From: Rothia halotolerans
GTDB lineage: Bacteria > Actinomycetota > Actinomycetes > Actinomycetales > Micrococcaceae
DNA length: 64,000 bases
Direction: 5' to 3'
NCBI RefSeq assembly: GCF_004136635.1
Contig: NZ_NOIU01000002.1
Location: forward strand, 1-64,000
In this document: in pieces, positions 28,503 to 37,366 of the stretch
How the letters are laid out: each line of letters starts with the position of its first letter
Position numbering within the stretch: position 1 is the stretch's first letter
The notes under the pieces: generated by a model
Databases searched by the model: none
Told to the model about the DNA's origin: nothing
What the model saw: only the letters and a program-made list of their open reading frames with translations
Translations under genes and position numbers: made by a program

Positions 28503-29477
28503 GTGACCGATAACAACGAGTCGATCCTGGCCGAGGCCGCGGCACCCGCCGCCCCGGCGCGGGAGCAGTTCCAGGACGCCGAGGCGGCAGAGCAGCGGCG
28601 CTCGGAGCTGGTCGTCGCGATCGACGGGCCCTCCGGGTCGGGGAAGTCCTCGGTCTCCCGGGAGGTGGCCCGGCGCCTCGGGCTGGCCTTCCTGGACACC
28701 GGGGCCATGTACCGGGCGCTGACCTGGTGGTGCCTCGAGGCCGGCGTCGACCTTCAGGACGAGGAGGCCGTGGGGACGGCCGCGGACCAGCTGGACCTGC
28801 AGATCGGGACCGATCCGCGTCGTCCCTCGCTGATGGTCGCCGGCACCGACGTCGAGGAGGCCATCCGGGAGGACCGGATCTCCGAGAGCGTCTCCGCGGT
28901 CGCGAAGAACCAGCGGGCGCGGGCGGTGCTGGTGGCCCGCCAGCAGGTGGAGATCGAGTCCAGCGGTAACCGGATCGTCGCCGAGGGGCGGGACATCACC
29001 ACCGTCGTCGCCCCCGACGCCACCGCCCGCATCCTGCTCACCGCGAGCGAGGAGGCCCGGATGGCCCGCCGCAACGAGCAGCTGGGCGGGGACCGCTCCG
29101 AGGAGCAGATGACCACGCAGGTCTCCGAGCGCGACGCCGCCGACTCCCGCGTCGTGAACTTCACCGAGGCCGCCGAGGGCGTGACCCTGGTGGACTCGAC
29201 CGAGCTGGACTTCGACGAGACCGTCGACGCCGTGATGGACGTGATCCGCCGGTCCGCCGAGCAGGTGCAGGCCGAGGCGGACGCCGCCGAGCGCGCGGAG
29301 CAGGACTCCGGGGACTCGGAGGAGCGGAACGAGGACTCCGGGGAGCGGACGGAGCGCGAGGACGAGGCCGGCACCGAGCCCGGCGAGGAGCACGAGCCCG
29401 GGGCGAAGCCCGGCGAGCAGGAAGACACCGGCGCCGGCGAGGACGGCGCCCACGAGAAGAGCGGCGAGGACGGATGA
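28503..29477 (+). CDS. cmk: Cytidylate kinase with acidic tail
   Basis: 324 residues versus about 225 in most bacteria. P-loop [14 protein letters not shown] near 42-55; [33 protein letters not shown] lid. Phosphorylates CMP and dCMP. The catalytic part ends near residue 257; the remaining 65 residues are an E/D/G/A tail. GTG 28503 is preferred because GGAGGA lies 5 bases before it; ATG 28491 would add four residues. The stop overlaps der (ATGA). Confidence 0.93.
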   Translation: MTDNNESILAEAAAPAAPAREQFQDAEAAEQRRSELVVAIDGPSGSGKSSVSREVARRLGLAFLDTGAMYRALTWWCLEAGVDLQDEEAVGTAADQLDLQIGTDPRRPSLMVAGTDVEEAIREDRISESVSAVAKNQRARAVLVARQQVEIESSGNRIVAEGRDITTVVAPDATARILLTASEEARMARRNEQLGGDRSEEQMTTQVSERDAADSRVVNFTEAAEGVTLVDSTELDFDETVDAVMDVIRRSAEQVQAEADAAERAEQDSGDSEERNEDSGERTEREDEAGTEPGEEHEPGAKPGEQEDTGAGEDGAHEKSGEDG

Positions 29478-31048
29478 ACCCCATGCACGACGAGTACGAG
29501 GAGAAGTACCTCGGGAACCAGGGCGAGGAGGATCGCCTCGCCGACTACATGGCCGAGCTGGACGAGGACGACGCCGAGCAGCGCGCCGAGGCCCTGCGCG
29601 CCGGCCTGGACGAGTACGAGCTCGACGAGGAGGACCGCGAGCTCCTGCTGGACTGGGGCTTCGAGACCGGCGTCGAGCGCACGGCCGAGCCCGACCCGGT
29701 GGTGGCCGTGGTGGGCCGCCCGAACGTGGGCAAGTCCACCATCATCAACCGGATCCTCGGCCGCCGCGAGGCGGTCGTGGAGGACAAGCCCGGCGTGACC
29801 CGGGACCGGGTGTTCTACCCGGCCGAGTGGAACGACAAGACCTTCACCCTGGTGGACACCGGCGGCTGGGAGTCGGACGCCAAGGGCATCAACGCCCAGG
29901 TGGCCGCGCAGGCCGAGCTGGCGGTGGCCCACGCCGACGTCGTGATCCTCGTGGTCGACGCCCTGGTGGGCATCACCGCGATGGACGAGGCGATCGTGCA
30001 GATGCTACGCCGGGTGAGGAAGCCCCTGATCCTGGCCGCGAACAAGATCGACGACGCCTACCAGGAGCCCGAGGCCGCCGCGCTGTGGGGCCTGGGCATG
30101 GGTGAGCCGCACCCGGTCTCCGGCGTGCACGGCCGCGGCATCGCGGACATGCTGGACGAGATGCTGAAGGTCATGCCCGAGCACTCGCAGTACGCCGAGC
30201 CCGAGCAGTACGAGGGGCCGCGGCGGGTGGCCCTGATCGGCCGCCCGAACACCGGCAAGTCCTCGCTGCTGAACAAGCTGGCGGGGGAGGACCGGGCCGT
30301 GGTCAACGACCTCGCCGGGACCACCCGCGACCCGGTGGACGAGCTCGTGGAGCTCGGCGGCGTGCCGTTCCGCTTCGTGGACACCGCCGGCATCCGGCGT
30401 CGTCAGCACATGGCCAAGGGCGCGGAGTTCTACGCCTCGCTGCGGACGCAGACGGCGTTGGAGCGCTCCGAGGTGGCCGTGGTGCTGCTGGACGTCTCCG
30501 AGCCGCTGTCCGAGCAGGACGTGCGGATCCTCCAGCTGGGCATCGAGTCCGGCCGCGCCATGGTGCTCGCCTTCAACAAGTGGGACACCCTGGACGAGGA
30601 GCGCCGGTACGAGCTGGAGCGGGAGATCGACCGGGACCTCGCGCACGTGGCCTGGGCCCCGCGCGTGAACATCTCGGCGAAGACCGGCTGGCACAAGGAC
30701 AAGCTGGTGCCGGCGCTGCTGAAGTCCCTGGAGTCCTGGGACTCGCGCATCCCCACCGGGCGTCTCAACGCGTTCCTGGGCGAGATCGTGGCCGCGCACC
30801 CGCACCCGGTGCGCGGCGGCAAGCAGCCCCGCATCCTGTTCGGCACGCAGGTCTCCTCGCGGCCGCCGAAGTTCGTGCTGTTCACCACCGGATTCCTGGA
30901 TCCGGGGTACCGCCGCTTCATCACCCGCCGCCTCCGGGAGACCTTCGACTTCGAGGGCACCCCGATCGAGGTCACCATGCGCGTGCGCGAGCGGCGCTCC
31001 CTGACCCGAGAGGGCGGCGGGCGCGGCGGGGCCTCCAAGCGGCGCTGA
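29474..31048 (+). CDS. der: Ribosome biogenesis GTPase Der
   Basis: 524 residues with two tandem G domains and a KH-like C-terminus. First G1 [15 protein letters not shown] near 80-95 and NKID; second G1 [14 protein letters not shown] near 256-270 and NKWD near 368; KH domain about 435-510. An acidic N-terminal extension of about 75 residues is typical for actinobacterial Der. Acts in 50S subunit assembly. Strong terminator downstream. Confidence 0.96.
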   Translation: MNPMHDEYEEKYLGNQGEEDRLADYMAELDEDDAEQRAEALRAGLDEYELDEEDRELLLDWGFETGVERTAEPDPVVAVVGRPNVGKSTIINRILGRREAVVEDKPGVTRDRVFYPAEWNDKTFTLVDTGGWESDAKGINAQVAAQAELAVAHADVVILVVDALVGITAMDEAIVQMLRRVRKPLILAANKIDDAYQEPEAAALWGLGMGEPHPVSGVHGRGIADMLDEMLKVMPEHSQYAEPEQYEGPRRVALIGRPNTGKSSLLNKLAGEDRAVVNDLAGTTRDPVDELVELGGVPFRFVDTAGIRRRQHMAKGAEFYASLRTQTALERSEVAVVLLDVSEPLSEQDVRILQLGIESGRAMVLAFNKWDTLDEERRYELEREIDRDLAHVAWAPRVNISAKTGWHKDKLVPALLKSLESWDSRIPTGRLNAFLGEIVAAHPHPVRGGKQPRILFGTQVSSRPPKFVLFTTGFLDPGYRRFITRRLRETFDFEGTPIEVTMRVRERRSLTREGGGRGGASKRR

Positions 31049-31081
31049 CGCCGACGGGGGACGGCGACGCCGCCGATGGAT

Positions 31082-31131
31082 GACGACGCCGGGGCCGTGC
31101 CTGCTGCTGCTGGTGCGGCCCCGGCGTCGTC
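31082..31131 (+). terminator. Terminator after der
   Basis: A perfect 15-bp stem GACGACGCCGGGGCC (31082-31096) pairs with 31117-31131; the loop is 20 bases, rich in CTG; followed by CTTTCC. Confidence 0.88.
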
Positions 31132-31323
31132 CTTTCCACGCGGCTGGCGTGGTTCGGGGCGGCGTCCTGGCGGGCGCGGTCCGAGCCGGTTCCGCTGCTC
31201 TCCGATGTGGCTCCGGACTGTCAACGTGCGGCGCGGTAGGGGATCGTTCCTCCGGATGTGCGAACAGCGGCGGGATGATGTAATATCTATCGAGTGCCCG
31301 GGGGGAGATCCGGGGTACGGTTT

Positions 31324-31397
31324 CGGGTTGTGGCGCAGCTTGGTAGCGCACCTGACTGGGGGTCAGGGGGTCGCAGGTTCAAATCCTGTCAACCCGA
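31324..31397 (+). tRNA. proT: tRNA-Pro (anticodon GGG)
   Basis: Acceptor arms CGGGTTG (31324-31330) and CAACCCG (31390-31396) pair fully. The D arm GGCGCAGCTTGGTAGCGC, anticodon loop CTGGGGG (anticodon GGG) closed by CCTGA/TCAGG, and T loop GGTTCAAATCC are all present. CCA is not encoded (discriminator A, then CGA). The gene symbol follows the E. coli style only. Confidence 0.97.
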
Positions 31398-31403
31398 CGA
31401 GCA

Positions 31404-31449
31404 GGCCGGCTCTGACTAGGTTAAACGCTTAGTGGAGCCGGTCTTTTTC
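31404..31449 (+). terminator. Terminator after tRNA-Pro
   Basis: An inverted repeat GCCGGCTC and GAGCCGGT encloses an AT-richer loop and is followed by CTTTTTC at about 31442-31448. Confidence 0.75.
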
Positions 31450-31518
31450 GTGTCGAAACAGCGATGCACAAACAAGTTACAAGGTTCGTTCTGGCCGTCA
31501 GCGCGAGACGGGAAGACT

Positions 31519-31887
31519 ATGATGCAGGCTATGCAGGTACAACGTGTCGTGCCGAACCTCGTCGTCGCCGATCTGCCGCGGGCGGTGTCCGAGCATCGGG
31601 AGGTGCTGGGCTTCGAGGTGCTCATGGACCACGGGTGGATCGTGACGCTCGGCGACGCCGCCGGCCACCAGCTCAGCCTCATGACGGCGGACGCCTCGGC
31701 GCCGGTCCCTCCCGCCGTCTCGGTCTTCGTCGACGACGTGGAGGAGGCCCTGCGGCGGGTCCGCGCGGCGGGGCTGCAGATCGTGCACCCGCTCACCGAC
31801 GAGCCGTGGGGAGTGACCCGCTTCTTCTACCGGGACTCGCAGGGCAGCGTGATCAACGTCGGGACGCACACGTCCTCCAGATTCTGA
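31519..31887 (+). CDS. VOC-family (glyoxalase/bleomycin-resistance-like) protein
   Basis: 122 residues, one VOC module: VQRVVPNLVVADLPRAVSEHREVLGF, GHQLSLMTAD, VSVFVDDVEEALRRVRAAGLQIVHPLTDEPWGVTRFFYRD and SVINVGTH. Metal-binding positions are partly replaced, so enzyme or ligand-binding protein cannot be told apart. Starts at ATG 31519 or 31522 after GGGAAG. Related in build to the other VOC gene at 33566. Confidence 0.85.
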   Translation: MMQAMQVQRVVPNLVVADLPRAVSEHREVLGFEVLMDHGWIVTLGDAAGHQLSLMTADASAPVPPAVSVFVDDVEEALRRVRAAGLQIVHPLTDEPWGVTRFFYRDSQGSVINVGTHTSSRF

Positions 31888-31916
31888 GAGGCGGGGGAAA
31901 GCGACGCGGGGCGCAT

Positions 31917-31954
31917 CGATCTGCGACTGTGCATCCCTGCACGGTCGCAGATCG
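31917..31954 (+). terminator. Long hairpin after the VOC gene
   Basis: Arms CGATCTGCGAC (31917-31927) and GTCGCAGATCG (31944-31954), extended inward by a T-G pair and GTGC/GCAC, with loop ATCCCT. About 16 bp; no T run. Likely a terminator. Confidence 0.6.
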
Positions 31955-32115
31955 ACCTCCTCCACGACGGTGAATGGTTGGAGATCGCCGAATGCGGCCG
32001 CACCCATCCTGGCATTCCCCGAGGAGTCGGTCTCGACCCTGCGAATTGATGCCTGGCTCTGCCCGACTGCAAACGTCTCTGAGAAGTGAGACTGCTTCCC
32101 CGCGGTTCCCGGGAC

Positions 32116-32143
32116 CCGGATCGCCCTGGATCCGGCGGTTTTT
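32116..32143 (+). terminator. Rho-independent terminator in a gene-free region
   Basis: CCGGATC (32116-32122) pairs with GATCCGG (32129-32135) around a 6-base loop, followed by CGGTTTTT. It has a T tract, unlike most terminators here, and ends a transcript with no gene in this frame, so it may be left over from a lost gene or end a small RNA. Confidence 0.6.
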
Positions 32144-32383
32144 GCGGTGTTGTTCACCCCCTCCTCAGGGGCACGAGATTGCACGGGATTTCCTCGATGA
32201 CAAGGCAGCAAAAACGGTCGGTTCCTGTTCGGAATTGCAGGGAAGACGGGTAAAATTAATGAGGTTCACATCTGTACCCACGAGGATGCCAGATCTTCGA
32301 TGAGCGGGGGACGCGGTTGTCTCGACCCGGATGGGTGATACTCCGCTGGGCTGGGCAGCGACATCACGGAGGTCAAGAGTCAG

Positions 32384-33508
32384 TTGGAGACAAAGAACAT
32401 CGGCCAGGTCATGGCCGAAGGTACGGACATGGACACTCTCCGGAATGCTGACAATTCCGGACTGTACTATGTGCCCACCATCGCCGTGGCCGAATCCCTG
32501 ATCAACTATCCGCAGCCAGCGCGCAGCGCCGTCGTGGAGGTTCTCTCAGGGGCGGCTGGGTCCGCCGGCGTCACCCAGCTCGTGTATGAGCGGGATGTTG
32601 ATGATCCTGCTGTCTGGCGGCGCACCATGGTCACCGCCGCCCGCTGGACGCCCTGGGAGCGAGTCGACGGAGCATCCGGCGGAGACGGCGAGGAGAACTC
32701 GACGTCGACCACCACGGACCGTCCTGAGACAGCGGCTCTCCGCAACGAGATCCTCGTCCAGGACTTCACTCGCCGGTACAACGTCTCCACCGGCGGCAAG
32801 GGGGCTGTAGCGTTCCGCTTCGACCACGGGCTGACCAACTTCAAAGAGATCGTCCTGCCGCTCCTGCGACAGCACCAGCTGCCGGCCGGGATCGCGATGA
32901 ACTCCCGGACCTGGGCGAACCCGAACAACGCCGGCGTCACCCAGACCGAGGCCAATGCGTGGGTGACCACTGACCGCATCGAGTACTGGGCCCACGGTGC
33001 CACCCACAAGGATGCTGCGAACGAGGAGCAGCTGGTCGACGAGATCGTCCGTGGCCTGGAAGAGCTCCGTGCTCAGCTTCCCGCCGCCACCATCGACGGG
33101 TTCATGATCCCCGGCGTGGGCGGGACGGGATACAATGGGTTCAACGCCGGCAGGAACCTGAAGTCCTTCAGTGCGACCGTCGCCGGGCAGCTGATCCTGG
33201 CGAATCACGCTGTCTCCTCGGGGTATCGTCCGGGGACGGTGCAGCGTCAGCTCGATGGCGTGGTCCGGCAGGGCCTCAGCCACTACTCGTGGGAGAAAGC
33301 CACTCTCGCCGGTGTGAAGGACCAGGTCGATGCCGCGATTAAGGGGAAGACCGGCCTGGTGCTGATGATGCATCCGCAGAACATCGGCAAGACCGGGTTC
33401 GTCTCCCCGGCAGTCGTCGAGGGAGTGATCGCCTACGTCGCCGCCAAATGCGACGCCGGTGAGCTCGTCGCGCTCTCCCCGTATCAGCTGTCTGCGGCGC
33501 GTCTGTGA
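32384..33508 (+). CDS. Orphan phage-tail-like protein: pyocin-knob module plus polysaccharide-deacetylase-like domain
   Basis: 374 residues from TTG 32384 (GGAGGT 10 bases upstream). Residues about 10-95 match the pyocin-knob pattern of tail fibres: GTDMDTLRNADNSGLYYVPT, NYPQPARSAVVEVLS, VTQLVYER, TMVTAARWTPWERV. After a Ser/Thr/Glu linker, residues about 130-370 look like a polysaccharide-deacetylase barrel: GAVAFRFDHGLTNFKEIVLP, RIEYWAHGATHKDA, LVLMMHPQNIG. The usual DD pair after the first strand is replaced by DHG. No signal peptide. The frame stays open upstream to a stop at 32336, so it could be the broken 3' part of a longer fibre gene. No other tail genes are nearby. Slightly lower GC than its neighbours. 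Confidence 0.75.
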   Translation: METKNIGQVMAEGTDMDTLRNADNSGLYYVPTIAVAESLINYPQPARSAVVEVLSGAAGSAGVTQLVYERDVDDPAVWRRTMVTAARWTPWERVDGASGGDGEENSTSTTTDRPETAALRNEILVQDFTRRYNVSTGGKGAVAFRFDHGLTNFKEIVLPLLRQHQLPAGIAMNSRTWANPNNAGVTQTEANAWVTTDRIEYWAHGATHKDAANEEQLVDEIVRGLEELRAQLPAATIDGFMIPGVGGTGYNGFNAGRNLKSFSATVAGQLILANHAVSSGYRPGTVQRQLDGVVRQGLSHYSWEKATLAGVKDQVDAAIKGKTGLVLMMHPQNIGKTGFVSPAVVEGVIAYVAAKCDAGELVALSPYQLSAARL

Positions 33509-33565
33509 CGGAGAAGATGGGCGCTGCTGCCCTCCTCTTCCCAGTGCGGCGGGGCCGGCCCGCGA

Positions 33566-33976
33566 TCATCTCATGTACCTGTCCCAGAAGCCCTGCCGGG
33601 GCTCGATCTGCTCGACGACGTCCACCCACAGGCCGGAGGGATCGGCGAACCCGAATCGGCGCTGGCCGAACGGCTCGTCGGTGAGCGGGTAGGACACCGC
33701 CAGCCCGCTCTCGGACAGCAGGTCGTGGGCGGCCTGGGCGTCCTCGACCTCCAGCTCGAAGCACAGGCCGGTCCCGCCGAACGTCTCCGCACCGGGCGGG
33801 GAGGAGGGGTGGTCCGGGGTCATGAAGGCGATCGAGGCGGTGCCGTCCTCCGCGACGAGCAGGCTGAACCAGGAGCTGTCGAAGGTCACCATGAAGCCCA
33901 GGACTCCGGACCAGAAGTCGCGGGAGGCGTCCTTCTGCGTGGTGACGACGATGGGGTACCGGTCTGAGAATCGCAT
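33566..33976 (-). CDS. VOC-family protein
   Basis: 136 residues. Single VOC module: RFSDRYPIVVTTQKDASRDFWSGVLGFMV, ASIAFMTPDH, GLCFELEVEDAQAAHDLLSESGLAVSYPLTDEPFGQRRFGFADPSGLWVDVVEQI. Glyoxalase or antibiotic-resistance-like; substrate unknown. The ATG at 33976 is chosen from the VOC N-terminus. It is the first strand of a short leftward cluster boundary; no clear operon partner. Confidence 0.85.
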   Translation of the reverse strand: MRFSDRYPIVVTTQKDASRDFWSGVLGFMVTFDSSWFSLLVAEDGTASIAFMTPDHPSSPPGAETFGGTGLCFELEVEDAQAAHDLLSESGLAVSYPLTDEPFGQRRFGFADPSGLWVDVVEQIEPRQGFWDRYMR

Positions 33977-34233
33977 GGTCTGCCTCCTGGTGCGTTCTTG
34001 CTCCGTGACGCGGGCGCTGGAGCGCCGGCGGAGCTCGGAAGCGCCAGGCGCCGTCTGCGCGCCCGGCGTCGCGGTGATCGGCTCCGCTGCGAACGAGCCT
34101 ACCGGAGGCCCTACCCTCGGCCACGCGGATGACGGATGATGTGAGGGAAGCGCGGCCGGCGGCGTGTGGCGGACGACGACGTCCTCGCCGGGCAGCGGCT
34201 TCCGCATACGGGGTCCAGCAGGAAGCGGAACGC

Positions 34234-34788
34234 TCAGCGCGGCTCCCGGCCGAGGAAGGCGAGGAGCCGCTCGCCCGCCGTCGCGTCCTCGGGGGCCGGA
34301 AGCTCCGGCCCGCAGACCCCGTCCATCCGCAGGGCGTCGCCGAAGGAGCGCGCGACCTCCAGGTAGTGGGCGGCGTCGGCGTCGTCGAGAGCCTGGTGCT
34401 CCGTCAGGCCGGCGGCCCGGGCGATGTCCCAGCGGTGGACGAGGAGGTCCATGCCGTAGAAGCGGTCGATAACCTCGGCGATGGTCGTGGGGCCGAAGAA
34501 TCCCTGGAAGGTCTCCTCGCCGCGGCCGTCGTCCAGGATCGTCTGGGTGAGTGCGCGCACGGCCTCCCAGTCGGCGCGCAGCTCGCCGGAGGCGGGTCCG
34601 AGCTCGACGTGCCGGCCCAGGAAGTCGCGGTTCGTCTCCACGACGTGCCGCAGCACGCCCTGGGCGTCCCAGCCCTCGCACGGGGCGGGTGCGGACCAGG
34701 CGTCGGCGGGGACGTCGTCGAGGGCCGCCGAGAGCTGGCGGGAGAGGCGGTGGTAGCGGTCGGTGATGGGGGTGTCCGTGGTGTTCAT
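34234..34788 (-). CDS. DinB/maleylpyruvate-isomerase-like (TIGR03086-type) protein
   Basis: 184 residues of the DinB_2/mycothiol-dependent isomerase fold. Conserved pattern: CEGWDAQGVLRHVVETN with metal His, FYGMDLLVHRWDIARAAG with a second His/Asp group, and FLGREPR at the end. Such proteins bind a divalent metal and many act as mycothiol-dependent enzymes, fitting an actinobacterium. The ATG overlaps the AraC gene stop, so it is coexpressed with that regulator. Confidence 0.87.
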   Translation of the reverse strand: MNTTDTPITDRYHRLSRQLSAALDDVPADAWSAPAPCEGWDAQGVLRHVVETNRDFLGRHVELGPASGELRADWEAVRALTQTILDDGRGEETFQGFFGPTTIAEVIDRFYGMDLLVHRWDIARAAGLTEHQALDDADAAHYLEVARSFGDALRMDGVCGPELPAPEDATAGERLLAFLGREPR

Positions 34789-35594
34789 GGCTTCATCGAA
34801 GCACCGAACCGACGGCCGCTCTTGTACGGATCGGACATGTCGGGGAACGTCGAGAAGTAGTCGGAGAGCAGCGCCGCGGGGGCCTTGCCGGTGATGCGGC
34901 GGCACTCGCGGCCCAGGTGCGCCTGGTCGACGTATCCCGCGCCCACCGCGAGCCCCGCCAACGTCGGCCGGCTCTCGGTCGCGGCGAGGGCGAGGAAACG
35001 CTGCAGCCTCACCAGGCGGCCCAGCGTGGAGGGCGCGTAGCCGAACAGGCGCAGGCAGCGTCGGTGCAGGGTGCGCGGGTGGATGGCCAGAGCCGCGGCG
35101 AGTTCGCGCACGTCCTCGTGTGGTGCGGCGGTCAGCCGGGAGAGGACCGCTTCGGCGAAAGGATCGGGCTCGCCGGCGGCGCAATGATCGAGGAGGAGGG
35201 CGGTCAGCGCGTCCCGCCGAGGGGCGAGGCCATCCGTGGCCTCGATCCGCCGGGCCCAGCTCGCCGCGGTCTCCTCGCCCAGGATCTCCGCGGCGTCGAC
35301 GCGCTCCTCGCGGAACCGCGAGAGGTCGAGCCCGAACAGGGCGGAGGGGACGCCCGGGCGGAAGCGGACGCCGACCGCCGTGGTACCGGGCGGCAGCTCG
35401 AAGGACCAGGCCGTGGTCTCCGGCCCGCAGAAGAGGAAGCGGCCCGAGGAGAGCCACAGCAGATCGCAGCAGGCGTCGGGCACCAGGAGGTGCTTCCCCG
35501 TCGGCTCGGCCGTCCAGGCGCACAGCAGCAGGCGCAGGCAGTCCTCGGGAGGCTCCACGGGGTCGTACCAACCGGTGCGCAACATGGTGCTCAT
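34785..35594 (-). CDS. AraC-family regulator with DUF6597/cupin-like N-terminus
   Basis: About 269 residues. The C-terminal AraC DNA-binding domain carries two HTHs: VRELAAALAIHPRTLHRRCLRLFGYAPSTL and LAGLAVGAGYVDQAHLGRECRRITGKAP. The N-terminal region (HLLVPDACCDLLWLSSG, GVRFRPGVPSALFGL) is the ligand-sensing part of this subfamily. Start uncertain: ATG 35594 used; ATG 35633 and 35585 are possible, and none has a good ribosome site. Overlaps the DinB-type gene by ATGA. Confidence 0.87.
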   Translation of the reverse strand: MSTMLRTGWYDPVEPPEDCLRLLLCAWTAEPTGKHLLVPDACCDLLWLSSGRFLFCGPETTAWSFELPPGTTAVGVRFRPGVPSALFGLDLSRFREERVDAAEILGEETAASWARRIEATDGLAPRRDALTALLLDHCAAGEPDPFAEAVLSRLTAAPHEDVRELAAALAIHPRTLHRRCLRLFGYAPSTLGRLVRLQRFLALAATESRPTLAGLAVGAGYVDQAHLGRECRRITGKAPAALLSDYFSTFPDMSDPYKSGRRFGASMKP

Positions 35595-35921
35595 CGTACG
35601 TGCGCTGCGGGAGGGAAGTGTGGGGAGCGCCATGGGGGAGATCGGTACTCACAAGTACACCTGCCGGTACGATGCAATACGCAGGACGGCGTATCTTTAC
35701 CGCGCCGTCCTACTCACGACGTGGCGGGCATCTGATCTTCCCACGCTCGGGCCCCGGCGCCCTCGGGCTCGGGGCAGATGCAGGACCGGGCCGGGCGGAA
35801 GCCGAGCCGGGGAGACACCGGGTCTGGGAGACGAACCTCCTCGGACCGCGTCGGCATCGCGGCGGAGCGGGATGCGGTCGCCGCCTCCGCACCACCGAGA
35901 ACACCGAGAAGGGAACACCTC
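35595..35921. other. Intergenic region with a hairpin before the Tat hydrolase
   Basis: No gene supported. GTAC-TCACAA-GTAC lies at 35645-35658. A hairpin AGGACGGCG (35683-35691) with CGCCGTCCT (35703-35711), loop 11 bases including TATCTTTA, is in the leader of the gene at 35922; role unknown (attenuator or AraC-side terminator). The rest is GC-rich filler. Confidence 0.4.
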
Positions 35922-36734
35922 ATGACGATCCGGCGTCGCAGCCTCCTCAGCGCGACCGCAGCCGGGGTGGCGCTCGCAGCGATCGGCGGCGCGCCCGCCA
36001 CGGCGGCCACGCCCCATGCCCACGGCACCTACTTCAGCTTCACCAGCCGTAGCGTGACCAGCCAGTACCACGTCTATGCGAAGGGCGTCGTGTGGACCAA
36101 GCGGGTCGGCGTCGTCTTCTACTTCGACGGCGACCACCGGACCAAGAAGAACTCGCGGATCCACAACCCCTCCCATCCGGACATGCTGAAGATGGCGGAG
36201 CACGCCAACTGGCGCAACATGATCCTGGTGGCGGTGGTCTCCCCGGACAAGGACGCCAGCGGCGAGGGGATGACCTGGTGGGAAGACATCGACCGCAATG
36301 GCGACTGGTTTCGGGCGCTGGCGCAGAACCTCATCGCCAAGCACGGCCTGGACGCCACCCGCCTCTGGTTCTGCGGCTACTCCGGCGGGGCGGAGTTCAT
36401 CAGCTACGAGGTGTTCTCGGACCGGCAGAGCTGGATCAAGGGCGGCGGTGCCGTGATCATCGGCGGGGGCGGCTCCTACGGCCTGGAGACCGCCGCGCCC
36501 GCAGCGGTCAAGCGGATCCCGATGCGATGGATCGTCGGCACCAAGGACAAGGTGGGGGCCACCAGCCCTCCCACCTGGTCCGCCTCCGCCGCCGCGGCGG
36601 AAGGCGTGCAGGCCTATCGTAAGGCGGGCTTCACGAAGACCCGGACCATCACCATCAGCGGGGACCACCTCGCCTACGACATCCCCCAGCTGCTCGAGAA
36701 CGCCCTGAACGACAACGGGGTGGGACGGGCCTGA
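35922..36734 (+). CDS. Tat-exported alpha/beta hydrolase
   Basis: 270 residues. Twin-arginine signal (TIRRRSLLSATAAGVALAA, cleavage near residues 28-29, ATAATP). The mature part has an alpha/beta-hydrolase or polyhydroxybutyrate-depolymerase-like core: VGVVFYFDGDHRTKKNS, nucleophile Ser in FCGYSGGAEFIS near 153, and RWIVGTKDKVGATS with a late acid and GDHLAYD carrying the likely His. Extracellular esterase or depolymerase; substrate unknown. Confidence 0.85.
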   Translation: MTIRRRSLLSATAAGVALAAIGGAPATAATPHAHGTYFSFTSRSVTSQYHVYAKGVVWTKRVGVVFYFDGDHRTKKNSRIHNPSHPDMLKMAEHANWRNMILVAVVSPDKDASGEGMTWWEDIDRNGDWFRALAQNLIAKHGLDATRLWFCGYSGGAEFISYEVFSDRQSWIKGGGAVIIGGGGSYGLETAAPAAVKRIPMRWIVGTKDKVGATSPPTWSASAAAAEGVQAYRKAGFTKTRTITISGDHLAYDIPQLLENALNDNGVGRA

Positions 36735-36758
36735 CCCTGGAGGCGGCGGCCCCCGCGC

Positions 36759-37292
36759 TCAGCTGTCCGCCTCGGGGATGAGCACGGTCGCCAGGCTGAT
36801 GCGGCGCTGCCCCGCCCTGCGCTCCTGCAGATAGGGAGCGAGCATCTCGTTGAATTCTGCCTGGAGGGCCGCGATGTCCTGCTCGTCCAGGTAGACCGGC
36901 GCGCGTGTGAACCCGAGGAAATCGCGGGCCTCGAGGTTCCCCTCCTCGAGGAAGCGCTCGAAGTCGTTCGACAGCCCGCTGAGGAAGGTCGTGAACGCCG
37001 AGCGGAGCTGGACCTCGTCCATCGCGCGCAGCTCCTCCTGATCCACGTGCGCCATCCGCTCGCCCAGGGCGAGGGTCCGCTCGACGGCGCCGCGCACCTG
37101 CCGTTCCTCGACGACGGTCAGGAGCTCCGCCTCGAGGAGTGCCGAGACGTGCCGGTACAAGGTGGCCTGCTTGACCTCCGGCAGCGCCTGGCGCAGCTGA
37201 GCCGTCGTCATGCTCCGTCCGCCCAGCTGCTGGATGATCTTCATGCGGACCGGGTGCAGCACGACGTCTGCGATCGGACGATCTGCGGGCAT
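36759..37292 (-). CDS. ArsR/HTH_20-type transcriptional regulator
   Basis: 177 residues. N-terminal winged helix (IADVVLHPVRMKIIQQLGGRSMTTAQLRQALPEVKQATLYRHVS) and a helical C-terminal domain of about 95 residues of the YdfF/YxaF-like kind (FTTFLSGLSNDFERFLEEG). ATG 37292 follows AAGGAA at 6-base spacing. Divergent from the small gene at 37367 with a perfect palindrome between, so it probably controls both. Confidence 0.88.
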   Translation of the reverse strand: MPADRPIADVVLHPVRMKIIQQLGGRSMTTAQLRQALPEVKQATLYRHVSALLEAELLTVVEERQVRGAVERTLALGERMAHVDQEELRAMDEVQLRSAFTTFLSGLSNDFERFLEEGNLEARDFLGFTRAPVYLDEQDIAALQAEFNEMLAPYLQERRAGQRRISLATVLIPEADS

Positions 37293-37309
37293 CGGTCTTC
37301 CTTTCATCG

Positions 37310-37324
37310 TTATCACCATGATAA
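37310..37324. promoter_or_regulatory. Operator between HTH regulator and small protein
   Basis: TTATCA-CCA-TGATAA is a perfect 15-bp inverted repeat in an otherwise GC-rich genome, flanked by TAATAT (37322-37327), a good -10 for the rightward gene. It sits 18 bp before the leftward start and 43 bp before the rightward start. Confidence 0.65.
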
Positions 37325-37366
37325 TATTCTTACTACGACGTTCCCATTCAAGCAGAGGTGAGGGCG

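Larger units (their letters stand above)
31888..32383. other. Gene-poor stretch with hairpins
   Basis: About 500 bases with no supported gene. Contents: a long hairpin at 31917-31954, an intrinsic terminator at 32116-32143, an AT-richer patch with a possible -10 TAAAAT at 32251-32256, and GGAGGT at 32368-32373 before the next gene. Confidence 0.55.

Noticed and set aside
31324-33508. tRNA-Pro as integration site for an element carrying the tail-like gene
   Set aside because: I looked for a repeat of the tRNA 3' end downstream and saw none, and no integrase is present.
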